Shown: piece after piece, positions 1-11,751 of the stretch
How positions within the stretch are numbered: position 1 is the first letter of the stretch
Layout: every line of letters starts with the position of its first letter
Assembly (NCBI GenBank): GCA_963513935.1
Contig: OY740777.1
Coordinates: 13,813,092-13,877,091, forward strand
Reading direction: 5' to 3'
Length of the DNA stretch: 64,000 nt
Source: Aphrophora alni
Lineage: Eukaryota > Arthropoda > Insecta > Hemiptera > Aphrophoridae
The notes under the pieces: generated by a model
Database searches by the model: none
Told to the model about the DNA's origin: nothing
What the model saw: only the letters and a program-made list of their open reading frames with translations
Program-made: the position numbers and the translations under genes

Positions 1-1019
1 TCTTATCCTGTAGGGTAAGTTTGTTTAAAACTGTTGTTACACAGGTTTTCTGAACCTTGTATACCTCTACTTTCCCTATCTCGGCTAGGATGTGCATATA
101 TTAAAAAGCCACCAACTCACTTCCCTCATGTCAGTCAGTGTCTCAGGATCTCATTATATTATATGAATATCTCATTTTCTCTTGTTGTTAAGGTTGGGAT
201 TAAGATTTTTGAAAATAACTTCACTATTTATCATCATAGAGAGATGGGGTTGGTACTGTTAAATACAGAATTGAAAACTGCAGATTTTTATCTAATTTAG
301 TGTGTTAGGTTGAATAATAAAACATATGAACAAACAATTGTTTAACATGGCCACCATTTTAACATTTTAATTAAATATTATTTGGATTTTAATAGGGTTC
401 TACAACAGCACACTATAGTCCCCTAAACCAAATTTCGTGTTCCTATCTTTATTTTTATGGTCACTATCAGGCATACATACAGACAATGACAGATGGATGG
501 ACGGCATGACGAAAATCACTATGTTTAAGGTGGAGCAGCATGTTTAAGTTAACTATCTTTAAATTGGCCCAACCAATCAATTAACAATCAATTGGTTAAA
601 AAGATTATCAATTTTTAATGAAATGTTAAGATTTATGTCCTAACCAAATGTATATAAAAAATTATGTTTCCCAAATAATTTGATTTTAACTTGCACAATA
701 TAATTTTCTTTTTGATGCAGTATTGGGTAATAAATCTTCAAATATCATTACAAATTGTCTTAAAAGTCCTTCGAAGGAAAGAGAAAATTCAGGTTACTTC
801 TCATGCTTCATTTCTTTTCAAAATTCTCGGCCATTTGGAACAAACCTCATAGTTATTGTTTATACATGAGTAGATTAATATTTGTAACAAAATAAAGAAA
901 ACAAGAATAATTTTATTTAGAAGAAAAGTAAGGCTACACTTTCACGACACAACAAATTCAAGGATGCTTCAGTTTTGAATTATAAAATTTCTTTCACTTT
1001 TCCACCAACTTGCCCATCT
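1..1019. other. AT-rich sequence 3' of the last recognised myosin exon
   Basis: I see no gene. It is probably intron or 3' flank of the myosin gene. There are short low-complexity runs only. Confidence 0.4.
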
Positions 1020-1880
1020 GGCAACTTGTTGATGTGTTTAGGTCAAACAATGAGTGATAGTAAAGTTAACGGTGTTGTTTGTTTAAGGATGGACAAACAA
1101 GAATGTTTATGAAGAGGAGCATAGCAGTCGCCATAACAATAATGACAGTAGAACAAGCGAATAAAAAAAAATTGTAAAAATTTACAGATTCATGATCATT
1201 AAATTATAAGATTGTGAGAGAGAAACTTCGTTACTAAAAACTTTGTACCAGATGAGTTGAAAAAATGTTAACCGATACACACAAGCAGAAACGTGACTCT
1301 AGTTGGAACATTTTTGCAATGTTTTATAGTGAGCTGTTCAAACACATTTTTGATAGAGAAAAAAGCCTGGGTTCCCTACATAAATGTAGTCAGTTAATGC
1401 AAGGGCAACCCTAATCATTTCTGAAATTAAAAAGCTTAACAAGGATGTTTTGCCTTTAAAATCATGACCACTGTTTGAGTGCGAAAGGTGTCTGAATGAT
1501 TTTATGCTTTCTTCATTGAAAGCTTACTGTGAAATTCACTGGAATCTTAGATGAGCCAGCCATATATAATATAAAAGATGTGGCTTGTAATCTAGTGTGA
1601 TAGTGTTTTTGCACAACAACAATTGACGTCATCCAGGAAATCAAACTGTTGGAAATACTTGGCTGGGAAATGTTGGACCACCTACCCTATAGTTCTATCT
1701 CATATCAAGTAATTACCATTTATTCCTGGATTTAAATAAATGGTTTGGATTACAGCATTTTGTAAATGATGATCAACAGAAGACCAGCGAGTAATGTTTC
1801 ACAATTTTCCGCTTATCATTTTCAAAGTATAACAGAAATAATCATGGTTGCAATCGAGAAATATTAGTGGTTCATCTGCT
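1020..1880 (+). pseudogene. Mariner-family transposase relic 1
   Basis: Read across several frames, this stretch contains the mariner landmarks in order: ML(T)DTHKQKR (near 1267), then a VFLHN-type block near 1605-1620, YHLFLDLNKWFG and LQHFVNDD (near 1718-1775). In intact mariners these are MLTDEHK, the LHDNARPH catalytic Asp block and the DYHLF-LKK--G block after the second Asp. Stops and frameshifts are frequent, so it is dead. The TIRs were not identified. A second relic at 18384-18845 is similar in DNA sequence over the first ~150 bp, so both derive from one subfamily. Confidence 0.75.
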
Positions 1881-2008
1881 AATACATCAGTGAAATAATG
1901 GACTTTTGATTAATGACAATATGAAACAAAATGTGTGATATTCAAAGAGAGATATATAAATCACATAATAGGTTATTTTTATATAAAATGGTCAGGAACG
2001 TATGCTTA
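1846..2008 (+). repeat. Dispersed repeat, second copy at 26576-26760 in reverse
   Basis: This stretch (GCAATCGAGAAATATTAG ... ACAAAATGTGTGATAT ... AAATGGTCAGGAACG) recurs in reverse complement at 26576-26760 with about 80% similarity by eye. It overlaps the 3' side of mariner relic 1 and may be its 3' end, but I cannot classify it safely. Confidence 0.6.
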
Positions 2009-2536
2009 ATTATTAAGAAGTAGGTTTAAGAGTTTAAAATGATAAAATGAATAATATGGTCCATCTGACAACCCTGTTAGTTAGAATCATAGAAAAGAGA
2101 TCTGAAAACACTGTTCAGACCAAACCCATTATATTGTTTTGTCGACTAAAGTAAAAACGTTCTAGAAGATTCCGTAATGACATCACCATAGATAGAAAAA
2201 GTAGGAAATTCGCACCTTGGGGAGTTGGGGAGAGTCAAGGTAAAAGACACTTCTTGAAAAAAATTCAAATCAATGCGGTCTGTCTAAGTTAACCCAGATT
2301 ATTGCAGGGTTGGGAGATGATTCTTTTGAAATCTTAGGATAAAAACACAAATTAAAGGAATATCAAAATATTCAAGTTAAAATAACTACAAACTTGGAGC
2401 ATTAAATTAATTAAAAGTGATAAATTCAATGAATGTGTGTTTAGTATAGCACATGCTAAGTTTATAATTAACTATATTCTTGTAAATGAATAATTTTAGG
2501 AACTTTTGAATTCAAGTTTTGATTTACAGAGATTAA

Positions 2537-3004
2537 CCTTCGAGCGCTCGCGTCTTTTGCTCTCACACAAGCGCTCGCGTGACGGCATTTTCCTCGCAAT
2601 CACAAACTCTTTTCTTGTCAGTTTATAACTGCCATTTCTTCATAAATCATTGCTGCAATTATGTTTCTTAATAAAACATAGTATGTTTTACAAAAACATT
2701 TGATGAAATAATATAAAAAATTAAGTATTTGCTCAGTTTTATTGTATAAAGTTGAACGAACACCGTTGATCGCATCACAGGGATTTTCCCGCCGCTCATG
2801 CAAACAGCAACCTTGTCTACTTTGCAACTGAACAGTCACGGGAGAAATACATCTGGCGTTGGCTCCGAGCAAATTCTGGTAAGTAAATAGTTAACTAGAT
2901 AGAGAATACATGTGGGTCCCAGCACAAAATTCCAGCGCATAGCGACACTGCTCGGTTATTTGTAAAAGTGCGGTATTAATACCGCGGACGCGAGTGCTCG
3001 AAAG
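2537..3004. mobile_element. TTAA-flanked MITE with piggyBac-like ends
   Basis: A 468-bp unit starts CCTTCGAGCGCTCGCGTC and ends with the reverse complement of CTTTCGAGCACTCGCGTC (16 of 18 positions match). It is flanked by TTAA at 2533-2536 and 3005-3008. TTAA duplication is the signature of the piggyBac superfamily. The left end repeats its AGCGCTCGCGT motif at 2570. No transposase was recognised inside, so it is non-autonomous. Its GC content is clearly higher than that of the surrounding intron. Confidence 0.75.
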
Positions 3005-3074
3005 TTAATTATAAGAATTTTAGGAATTTTTGAGATAAATTGACTTTTCCAAAATTTGTATTAGCTATATAAAG

Positions 3075-3180
3075 AAGAATATGAACATTTATTTGATTTG
3101 ATTAAATTTTTTAACTATTTGTTGAACATTTTGATTGGTTTTATTGTATGAACACTTGTTTCAGGTTGGATTAATGTTAT
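3075..3180 (+). repeat. Dispersed repeat related to 29815-29925
   Basis: GAACATTTATTTGATTTG, ACTATTTGTTGAACATT and the block around ACAGGTTG (here TCAGGTTG) are shared with 29815-29925 on the same strand. Family unknown. Confidence 0.45.
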
Positions 3181-3639
3181 TAATATTAAGTATTTTTTTC
3201 TGTTCTAAATTTAATAATAAACGTATGCATTTCGGATATCACGACTGTGTTTTAATTTAAGTAGTACATTTTTTCAAACAATTCACAATTCGGAATTAAC
3301 TTTATTTAAAAAAAAGAAGACATATGCTCAATCACATGTTGGTGCCCTATATTTTAATTTAAATAGTTTGAGTAGGGATGTACAAATGTAAAGTAAAATC
3401 AGTAATTTTACCTCTCCTCGTTGACCAGAGGGGAGGAAGATTACAAGCGTTAAGAAACAATATGTAGACTTTTTGGTTATATTAAATAATTTCTTCATTT
3501 TTACTTCCAAATGGACCGTATCAAAAAAATGTAAGTCATATATTCCACAGTCACAGTGGAAAATGGATCATAGCCTTGCGATCCCAGGGGGAAGATAATG
3601 TATACATACATTATTCAAAAAATGTCAAGTTCCACTTAC

Positions 3640-3792
3640 AGCTTTAACATGGAAGACAGCAATATCATCAAGATAAGGAGATAAAGAAAGCCTGTATATC
3701 TCTGTTGCAGGCACACGGTACTTAATTTGTAATGTCCTTTGGTCCAGGATCAGCATTGAGCTTGTAGACAGCACAAATAGGATTGGTACAAA
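3640..3792 (-). CDS. Myosin-I TH1 exon 4
   Basis: The 51-codon exon reads FVPILFVLSTSSMLILDQRT, then LQIKYRVPATEIYRLSLSPY and LDDIAVFHVKA. It matches SRIFLLTNNNLLLADQ...IKSEVPLVDVTKVSMS...FFAVHLK of MYO1B. The acceptor is tatttttcag and the donor GTAAGT. This is the last exon I can call. The remaining TH1 (the GDFLFSSDHLIE-like part and the C-terminus) is not seen with proper splice sites in the last 3.6 kb, so it probably lies to the left of the window. Confidence 0.92.
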
Positions 3793-5397
3793 CTGAAAAA
3801 TAAACATTAACGTTAATAAATATATCCTGCAAGGAGAATACATTATATTCACTCAACAAATTAATTACATATATTGTAAAAAAAGTTTCATGGTTGAAAA
3901 AATGAAGTTTTAAGTTTTGTTTTGGAAAAACACATTTGTTTCAAGCGGAGAAAAAAGAGGTTCATTCATCTGGTTGACCTAAGACTTTTTAAATTTATTT
4001 TTGGATAATTCCAAATTTGAGGGTACCTGGTATAAAGATAGAATACAATTTTTTTTCTTCTCAAAATCCACTTTGATGATTTTGATGAAATTAGGCTGAA
4101 AATATACAAAAGATGCAAATAAAATGTAAGTCTCCTGAAAACTCTGATTCGGTAGTTATCAGTCAAAAGGTAAATAAGAAATATGATCCTGATTCAGCAG
4201 ATTGTATATCTCAAAATCGGTCCAAGAAATTTCAATCAAATTTTAATGAAATTAAAAATATTATGGACTAAATCAATGTTCAAGTAGCATTTAAAAAATG
4301 GAAATTAGCCATGAGTGAATTGAAAAAAAAAGCTAACTGACATCAAAATTCAATTAAACTAGTTAGACGCCCAAATTCCAATTTTATCAAAACACATTTA
4401 TCTGTTTGAATGTAGGATGACAAACAATATTCCAAAACACACTTTATTATATTTACAAGAGCTATTAATGGATAGTTATAGATAAAATTTAATACTGATT
4501 TAAAATATTACAAAATAAAACATCTCTGCTGTATTTCAAATTTAGCTTAGCAGAAAATGAATGGCTTGGTGGTAAACCATTAATTAAATGCATATATATT
4601 GTCAGGATTTAGGGTTAATTTAGGATTTAAAGTTAAGTTAGAATGTAATAGATAAATATTCCAAGTAGTCCACTCGATAGACACCAGAGTATAAACAATT
4701 GTTATGACAGAGTACAAAAAGTTAGGTAGTTGCTTGGCTTTCAACCTACTAACGCCTCACAAATGACCAAGAGTATTCCAAGGTTGGTAGAAAGTTGTGG
4801 TCAGACTCAGCAAGGAGGTATCGACGGTCGGAATTCGGCAGCTGGAGTTGCCAATAGTACCAATGGAAGACTCTGCTGAAATGTGACCAGGGTGCTGTCA
4901 CAGGATAAGATTGCTAATCAAAGAAAATTCGATACGAGGGATCAATACGCACACAAGAGGTTGCCAATAGGAAGGTGAGCAAGCTTCATGTGTAAAGCAA
5001 TTCAGTAAATTCTTGGAATTTTTATTTAAATATATATTCTCTCATAATAATTGGGATAAATATATTAATTCCAATATATATCCCAAACTCTCTGTAACGA
5101 AAGCTTAGGATATTTAACTAATAAATTAGTTTGGTATTAATAACAATATCTATATGTATAAAAGATAATAGTAATTAATTAGAGATGTTTTACATGTATT
5201 GAATCATTAATAACAATGAAATTGTCAATACAAACGTTTTGAGCACTGAATCACTGTTTGCCTAAATAATATCATTTCATTAGAACCCGACTCCAGGAAC
5301 CCCCCTTTGATTCCTAACAATCTGTACGTACACACAATAATAAACTTTGTTACAGGCGAAGTTAGGACCATTGTGCCCTAACTTCCATTTAACCTCA
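3793..5397. other. Myosin intron sequence
   Basis: Mostly unremarkable AT-rich DNA. The part at about 4660-4990 has a higher GC content and no low-complexity runs (GACCAAGAGTATTCC, GGTATCGACGGTCGG), which suggests an old insertion. I recognise no protein or terminal repeat in it. Confidence 0.4.
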
Positions 5398-5412
5398 CTA
5401 ATTACATTTTTT

Positions 5413-6085
5413 GGTTAAAGTTTAATAGGGTACATAGACTATTATTTAGATTTTGTATGGATAGATGGCACAGGCTTACCATGGAAAGTGCTCCTAGTTG
5501 TACCTAGTAGTACACAAATAGATAAACACAATAAAACACTACAGTTCTGAAATATTTCATAAACTGTTCACTTTCTAACCTAGTAAAGAGAATCGAAAGT
5601 ATACATTGTTGTAATATGGATTTGTGTAGACCACATACATATAGAGAAACTAACTGCATGACATGCAGCAACACACTACATTATCACTTTTGATGACTGC
5701 TTCACGACAAAAATGATAAAATCACTCTCTTCCGAATGTAACCCCTCAAAACTAAGAAGATGGGAACTGTCTCATCAATGGGTCACAAAATCTAGAGAAC
5801 CCTCTAACCTTCATCTTAGATAAAATCATTTTTCACTTCCAAACAGGCTTACTTAAAATTGATAAATAAAAATATAAAATGGAATAGCTATAACGAAACA
5901 TTCATCTGTGTGTCAACAGAGATCCATCCTCTGCAAACCAGACTACAATTTATTCTTTGTATTCTCTCTAGTGATTTAGAAAGTGAACAGCATTTACGAA
6001 ATATTTGAGTGTTTTATTGTGTACTACTAAGTAATATCAAGGACCACTTTCCATGGTAAGCCTGTGTCTCCAATCCATACAAAAT
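5413..6085 (-). mobile_element. Palindromic retroposon, copy 1
   Basis: The element is flanked by perfect 15-bp direct repeats CTAATTACATTTTTT at 5398-5412 and 6086-6100. On the minus strand it starts ATTTTGTATGGAT and ends CCCTATTAAACTTTAACC. It contains long inverted arms (about 5445-5590 against 5965-6085) sharing CTTACCATGG, AGTACACAA and GAAATATTT blocks. Copy 2 at 20392-20690 has the same two ends and its own 15-bp direct repeats. Shared ends with long target duplications are typical of target-primed retroposition. The internal palindrome is unusual for a SINE. Confidence 0.65.
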
Positions 6086-6116
6086 CTAATTACATTTTTT
6101 TTAACACAAACAAAAT

Positions 6117-6268
6117 ATATTTTATTATTATACATTTTTCGGACATTTGCCATCATATGTGTGTTGAAAATCAAAACACGACATTTCGGGAATAAGAAAC
6201 GTCGTGTTTTGATTTTCAACACACATATGATAACAAATGTCCGAAAAATGTATAATAATAAAATTTAA
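6117..6268. repeat. Near-perfect palindrome (foldback MITE)
   Basis: Arms at about 6121-6183 and 6201-6262 are almost perfect reverse complements (ACATTTTTCGGACATTTG and the ACACATATGAT, GAAAATCAAAACACGAC blocks), with an 18-bp loop. It lies directly next to the palindromic retroposon copy 1. No gene inside. Confidence 0.85.
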
Positions 6269-7158
6269 CTTCCATCATTAACAAATAACTTCAAACAGAG
6301 AAAACAAAATACACTTGTGACTAAAATAAAAATACAACAAAAACAATTTTTAAAAAGTACATCACAAACATAAAATAAAATATTTTTTCTCTAAATGCAT
6401 ATAAAAATATACACATATATCTATCTACACATACATATACATCTTTAAATAAATAAGTTAGGTTACAACCTATAATACAGTGTAAAATTAATTTGTAATT
6501 ACAACAGAAATATTAAATAATCACACATTCACTTATGATTCAAGATTGCCCGAGCACGAGAAACTACTCCAGACAACTCAAAACGATTTCCCTAAAGCTT
6601 TTTTGAACAAAGCATGATCTTCGAAGCTTTTAATATTTTCTGGCAAATAATTTCAAACTCTACAAGCTGTTGCAGTGAACAATTTAATTAATATGACAGT
6701 TCTATGCTTTGATATAAATAACAAAGATCCTCCTGACTGAGTGTAATTAGAATTAAATATCATGTGAGCAATCAAAATATGATGTTAAGTTTTAAAAAAA
6801 CTAAAATAATTTGTTTATAATATTTTGTAACATTATCATTATATTTTATATAAAACATTTAATGTAAACAATAATTTTGAGCACACTGAAGTTTGTTAAC
6901 TAATTACAGGATTAATTACAGTTCTTTAATAAATAAATATAGAGATATTAATGCTAAAAACAACTCCTATATTCTTAACATTAAACTGTTAAAATTCACT
7001 CGCATTCTTCAACATGTGCATGTCAGAAAAAACTTAATTATCCCTGCAAACTTAAAGAAAATAAACATTAAAAAATGTCTAAATTAAAATCCACAAAAGT
7101 TTAAACTGTTCAACCCATCAATTATATCTACTAAGAATAATTCATCACAGTTCCTCAC
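6269..7158. other. Myosin intron sequence
   Basis: Very AT-rich, with many short A and T runs. I see no gene or element. Confidence 0.5.
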
Positions 7159-7294
7159 CTTACCACTAGAGCGAGTGATTTTATTAATGATGTCTGCAAA
7201 CACAACATACTGATCATTGTTCTCTACGCAGATTTTCTTCCACTGTACATTCTGTCGTAACCTCACGTAATCGCCAAGAAAAGGATGTGAAACA
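7159..7294 (-). CDS. Myosin-I TH1 exon 3
   Basis: The exon reads VSHPFLGDYVRL, then QWKKICVENNDQYVVFADII and NKITRSSGK. It aligns with VGQPFQGAYLEI...YKKL...IIIAEVVNKINRANGK of MYO1B. This is the first part of the TH1 beta-rich, PH-like fold. The acceptor is ttatttttcag and the donor GTGAGG. The split codon joins the previous exon correctly (AG|T, Ser). Phase 2 in, 0 out. Confidence 0.94.
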
Positions 7295-8839
7295 CTGAAA
7301 AATAAAAAATAAATTAATTAAAACACTCATTATTTTGCTATAACAAAAATCTCATATTTGTACGTTCCAGTAAAATCCTGTCAGATAACAGCTCGTGAAG
7401 AGTGTCTTGGACAACTTTCAGTTAAGTAAAGTCTGAATAATACATCAAGTTCCTGTCAACCAATTCTAACTTTCATCCCCTTATGAGCTCACCTACCATG
7501 AGTACAGGCATGGCAAACTCAAGACCAAAACTGGATCTACACCTATATTCATGTAGTCTTGGGTTAGATCTCTCTCTTTCATCATTCCTATCAGGTCTCT
7601 CAACCAACTCTTCGTTTTCTTTTCACCCTAAGACTATTAAAATATTCAAGGGCTAGGGAATCCCTGCTTTATATTATTTTTTTCTTTTTATTAAAGGAAA
7701 GAATGATGACTATGAAGTTTTTCGCTTTTAAAAATCTAACTTTCAAAACCAGAATTCACTACCAATCCTAGAGCCCCTAAATCTTAGGTTAACACTATAA
7801 CTTCTTATCACCTACAATAATCAAACCCATAAGTGAGAGCAAACTTTTACAATGAGTCATTTAGACATTACAATAACTGACAGCTCTAGTATAGTCCTAT
7901 TTAGTATAATTATTGCTTTTAAATAATAACCACACTAATCTTTAACTTATAACCAACAATTTTTTATTTTGAGAAAACACAGATTCCACAATTTTATACT
8001 GAATAAGATAATAAATAGATTTTACAATTTATTTATAAAATTAAACAAAATATTATACATTATTACAAAATAGTCTATAACCAGAAAACAGAACTGTTCA
8101 ATACTGTTAGGTCATTTAAAAAAAAATTGACATTTCTAATGTCACTATATTAACACTGTGTTTGGCATGTTATATTTACAACATAAATACACTAACATTA
8201 AATAAATCAAATAATAAATAACAACAACCCTTTGAACAATCACTTACAAGCAATAAACACGATTTATACAGGTCTACCAACTCACAAAAATAAATTTCTA
8301 GTACGTTGTTATACATCATACGAAACCTTGATTTTTCGTCTAATAAACATTACTGAAAATAGCCGAATTAGATAAAAATTCATGGATCAGTAACAGATTA
8401 AACAAAGGTCTGCTTGATCATCTAAAACAGTTAGGCCATAAATTGTTTTATTTACATGTGTGACTTTATATGGAATTAATTTAATATTATGATAAATTAG
8501 TAAGTTCTATAACCTTTCGATTTTATTACAAATGAAGATAATTTATTACATTATAGCATGGATAGAAAGCCCAAGAACCACAAGCGACTGATGTCATTAC
8601 TACCAGCATTCTTTTCAATTCCCTCACTATTAACTCTACATTAAATGGCCTTTAAATGTTTTGATTAAATGGTCCTTGGACATATTTTTTAAAATACTGT
8701 ATGAAAAAGGACTCTGCTGAATGTGTCAAACGATTATGAAAACCCCATTATTTAAATATAAATAAATTTTGAGCTTGACTTCTGAATGGTATACTTGATA
8801 GAATAAAACATTGAACACAAATTCCACCAATGTTAAATT
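7295..8839. other. Myosin intron sequence
   Basis: AT-rich, without a recognisable element. Confidence 0.5.
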
Positions 8840-8873
8840 AAACATGTTTTAACGACAAAGTCGTCATCTTCAG
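8840..8873 (-). ncRNA. Hammerhead-ribozyme-like core (degenerate)
   Basis: On the minus strand CTGAAGA is followed by a hairpin ACGAC-TTT-GTCGT and then by AAAAC in place of the canonical GAAAC. This is the order of the hammerhead core (CUGANGA, helix II, GAAA). The first G of GAAA is changed, so activity is unlikely. It probably marks the end of an old Penelope-like element. Confidence 0.4.
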
Positions 8874-8929
8874 TGATCCATGATCTACAATAACTAACTC
8901 ATCAATTATTTCAGTGAGTTTTCAATGAG

Positions 8930-9545
8930 GTTTTCATTTAAACTCTTCAGTTTCTAAGAATCGTTGGGACACAGGATAGTTCATAAGATGGAGGAAGAGA
9001 TGGTGATTCTGGGTGTGAAATCAAGACTATAAGATGAATGATCAAAAATCTTCAATCTGAAGTTTTTAATTGTTTCGATTGTATAGGAGCAGTGTAGGGA
9101 CGCAAGTTAGGAGAACAATTCCTGTCCTTGGAATTCCCTGTTGTCAGTTTTCAATGGAAAAGAGCAGATTAAAATGGTTGTTTTAGTCTCCATGAAATCT
9201 ACCAAAAGTACACCCTTTGGTCCCTGAAAACAGTTGCCATGGTTTTCCTTTGAGAATAGGTTTGCTTGAATTTTTTTCAATTTTAGTGAACTGGAATTAT
9301 GACACTGTAAAAATTTTTGTTTCAACTCAGCATTGAATCCACATGTCGTCACCCATCTGCATAATAGTCTAAGAGTCTTAGTCACAATTCTGAACAATGT
9401 TGTTTTTGAAACTTCTGGAAATTCTATGGAAAGATCACTAATCGTAAAGTGACAATTTTCTCTCACTTTCCCATTTACACACTCATCAAGATTATCAGTC
9501 TGGATGCTTGGCCTTTGATTTTGACTAACCTTCTCTGACTCATGA
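8930..9545 (-). pseudogene. Mariner-family transposase relic 2
   Basis: An open stretch on the minus strand reads NCHFTISDLSIEFPEVSKT near its N-terminus, matching the mariner FTISEL--FP-VSRT helix-turn-helix region. Further on it reads GPKGVLLVDFMETKTTI, the block just after the first catalytic Asp in mariners (RKGVLLVDFM--GTTI). Between them, RWVTTCGFNAE shows an internal deletion or rearrangement. Beyond 9100 the frame shifts and continues with FDHSSYSLDF- and SS-like remnants of the second Asp region. It is inactive. Confidence 0.8.
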
Positions 9546-10114
9546 TGCTTTTCCTCACTTTTATTTCACTCATTGCGGTAAACCCATATTGTTCACACAA
9601 ACTAATGGTGAATTGTAGCAGCATTATGTCCTCTTGTGTTTAAAATTTAATCACTGATTGGATTTCACAACTGGGCAGGATTGCTTCTTTTCACACTTAT
9701 TATAAACTCAGAAGCAAACAACAATGGACTGGCAACATTATGGTGGTTACATATCCAACGGACCAGTTGAAGCTACTACACAATCAATTATCAGTGTTGA
9801 CAATAGCTTTTTACAGCCGATCAGTCCTAATTTTTAAAAGTGCCTCGTATTTTACTAATTTTTAAAATAAATTTCACTGCAGCTTTTTATTATTTTTTTA
9901 ATTGTGTAATGTTAGTGTTGATATATCCCACACAAATATCAGTATTTTATCCAGGGTAGGATAAAATAATTGAAATATAAAAATCCACATAAAAACCTCA
10001 ATAAATTGTGTTTTAGTGTTCTTGTTTGGTCTTAAGCCCTATGTCTAATCAAGAAAACAACTTCAATATATGGAAATAAAAACAATAAAATCATTAAATT
10101 AACTTATATGTTAC

Positions 10115-10221
10115 CTTCGTGGGTACGATGCTTTCCTTTCTTTGAAGATTATACTTGCTGTTACCTTTTCTCTCATTCTGTTTCTTGCCGTTTGGTCAAA
10201 CCTAAGTCGATATTTGTGACA
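10115..10221 (-). CDS. Myosin-I TH1 exon 2
   Basis: The exon reads CHKYRLRFDQTARNRMREKV, then TASIIFKERKASYPR with a split final codon. MYO1B has CKKYRDQFTDQQKLIYEEKLEASELFKDKKALYP. The conserved pattern KYR-F--------EK--AS-IFK-RKA-YP places it in TH1 with confidence. The acceptor is gtttttcag and the donor GTAACA. It is 107 nt, phase 0 in and phase 2 out. Confidence 0.93.
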
Positions 10222-11064
10222 CTGAAAAACAAATAAATATTCATCAATAAGACACGATCATACTAAAACCAGATGTTAAGCTTCATCCTGTCAGATAAAC
10301 TAACCCTTACATAAATTTACTAAAATTCATAATTGTCATAATTTTACTTAACACACGGATTTTATTAGCATTATTCATGTCTTAGTACTAATCATCCCTC
10401 AAACTTTATTTTTTTTAAGCCTCAACTAGTTAAGCTCATAGTGGCAACTTTGCTCTATATGGCCTTCTAGCTGTGCTTGTATAACATTTTTTCAGGAGCT
10501 AAGATTAATAATAAAATTTAAAAACTACACTTTTGGCAACAATGTCGATATATTTCAACACAAAGTAGTTAGTACTCATTGTATGGAAAATTAATATCCC
10601 ACAATTTTTTAACCTAATATAGTATAGTATAAAATTCTGAAAGAAATATGAAATTAAAGTTAATTCAAATGTAATATTTTATCTGTAAAAAAAAAAAAAA
10701 AATTATAATGAACTCTTGGAGCAAATAAGACAAACTAAATTGTCAAAAAATAGCAACATTCTATGTGATATATTATGTTAAATTGGAAATCAAACGAGAG
10801 ACAGAAACAACACTATTCAGGCATAAAGTTTTTGGGTGTCGCATCCTTATTACATGTTTCCTGGAAATAATTCCCGCTTAAATATAATGAAGACAAGAAA
10901 CCATAATTACAGTGGTAAATATAAAAGATTAACCGGACTTAAACCCTCCATCGAATGCAACTTAGATTGCTTGGCTTTCATGACACGTTCGGAATAGTTT
11001 CAAAGATTATACAAGAATTTCACCATGATTTCAATCAGCTTCAAACAAAATTGAAAACACTCAC
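10222..11064. other. Short myosin intron
   Basis: AT-rich intron with an A run at 10687. No element recognised. Confidence 0.5.
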
Positions 11065-11202
11065 CCTCCATTTATGATGTAGTCTACATAGCAATAAACT
11101 AGTTTCCGTAAGTCTACGATGACATGGTGGCCAGTCTCTACAGATTGGTGACTCGGACTCTTGTGTCAGCTCTCTACTTAATCTCAGCAACAACTGCCTT
11201 CT
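11065..11202 (-). CDS. Myosin-I exon (neck-to-TH1 junction)
   Basis: The 46-codon exon starts RRQLLLRLSREL, completing IQ 3. It continues with CRDWPPCHRRL and ends LHHKWR before the donor GTGAGT. MYO1B has DKNWPSRPYLFLDS...LKRIFHLWR at this place, so the NWP/DWP motif and the final WR are shared. This is the start of the TH1 (class I tail homology) domain, which binds acidic phospholipids. The acceptor is atgttttag. Phase is 0 on both sides. Confidence 0.9.
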
Positions 11203-11751
11203 CTAAAACATAAAGTTAGATTAGATATTACACCTAATAAAATATAATTAAAACATCATAAATCTATTTAATAGATTTGTAATAAAATTATTTTATATTA
11301 AAATTTTAATTAAACATATATAACTACTGTTAAGGAAATATATAAATCGAAAAATGACTGTGTCCTTGAGTTCATGTGAGAGTGAGTATTAGTAAAAACG
11401 ACAAAAAACATTTAACTTCATTTTTATTTTATTTAACACTAGAAGTGATGAGATATATTAAGGTGTCTTATAAACCTTCTTTAATTACTACGCACTAGTA
11501 AATGGTGCCTATAAAGATACTAATAAAACATCATGGAAAGTCATGAAGACTGTTTCAATCTGAGTCAAATTTGGTAGTAACGATAGCTAAGATTTGAAGT
11601 TTCAATTTGAACTGTTATTTGTCACAGTGTGTTTACATGTTGTAGTGAACACAATGTTACTACTCGATTGTACTTTGATTAATTTATTTCCTTTATTAAC
11701 CTCACAAGTAAGGTTGAAGCGCGTCATATACAATAAGAAACTTATGAAATA

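Noticed and set aside
3418..3580. Minus-strand stretch reading DLHFFDTVHLEVKMKKLF, similar to the next part of TH1, with a GTAAAA donor
   Set aside because: No AG acceptor exists in frame upstream before a stop codon, so it cannot be joined to the preceding exon by a normal intron. It may be a decayed exon or chance.
6037..6268. Two symmetric open frames on opposite strands
   Set aside because: They are a by-product of the palindrome at 6117-6268, not genes.
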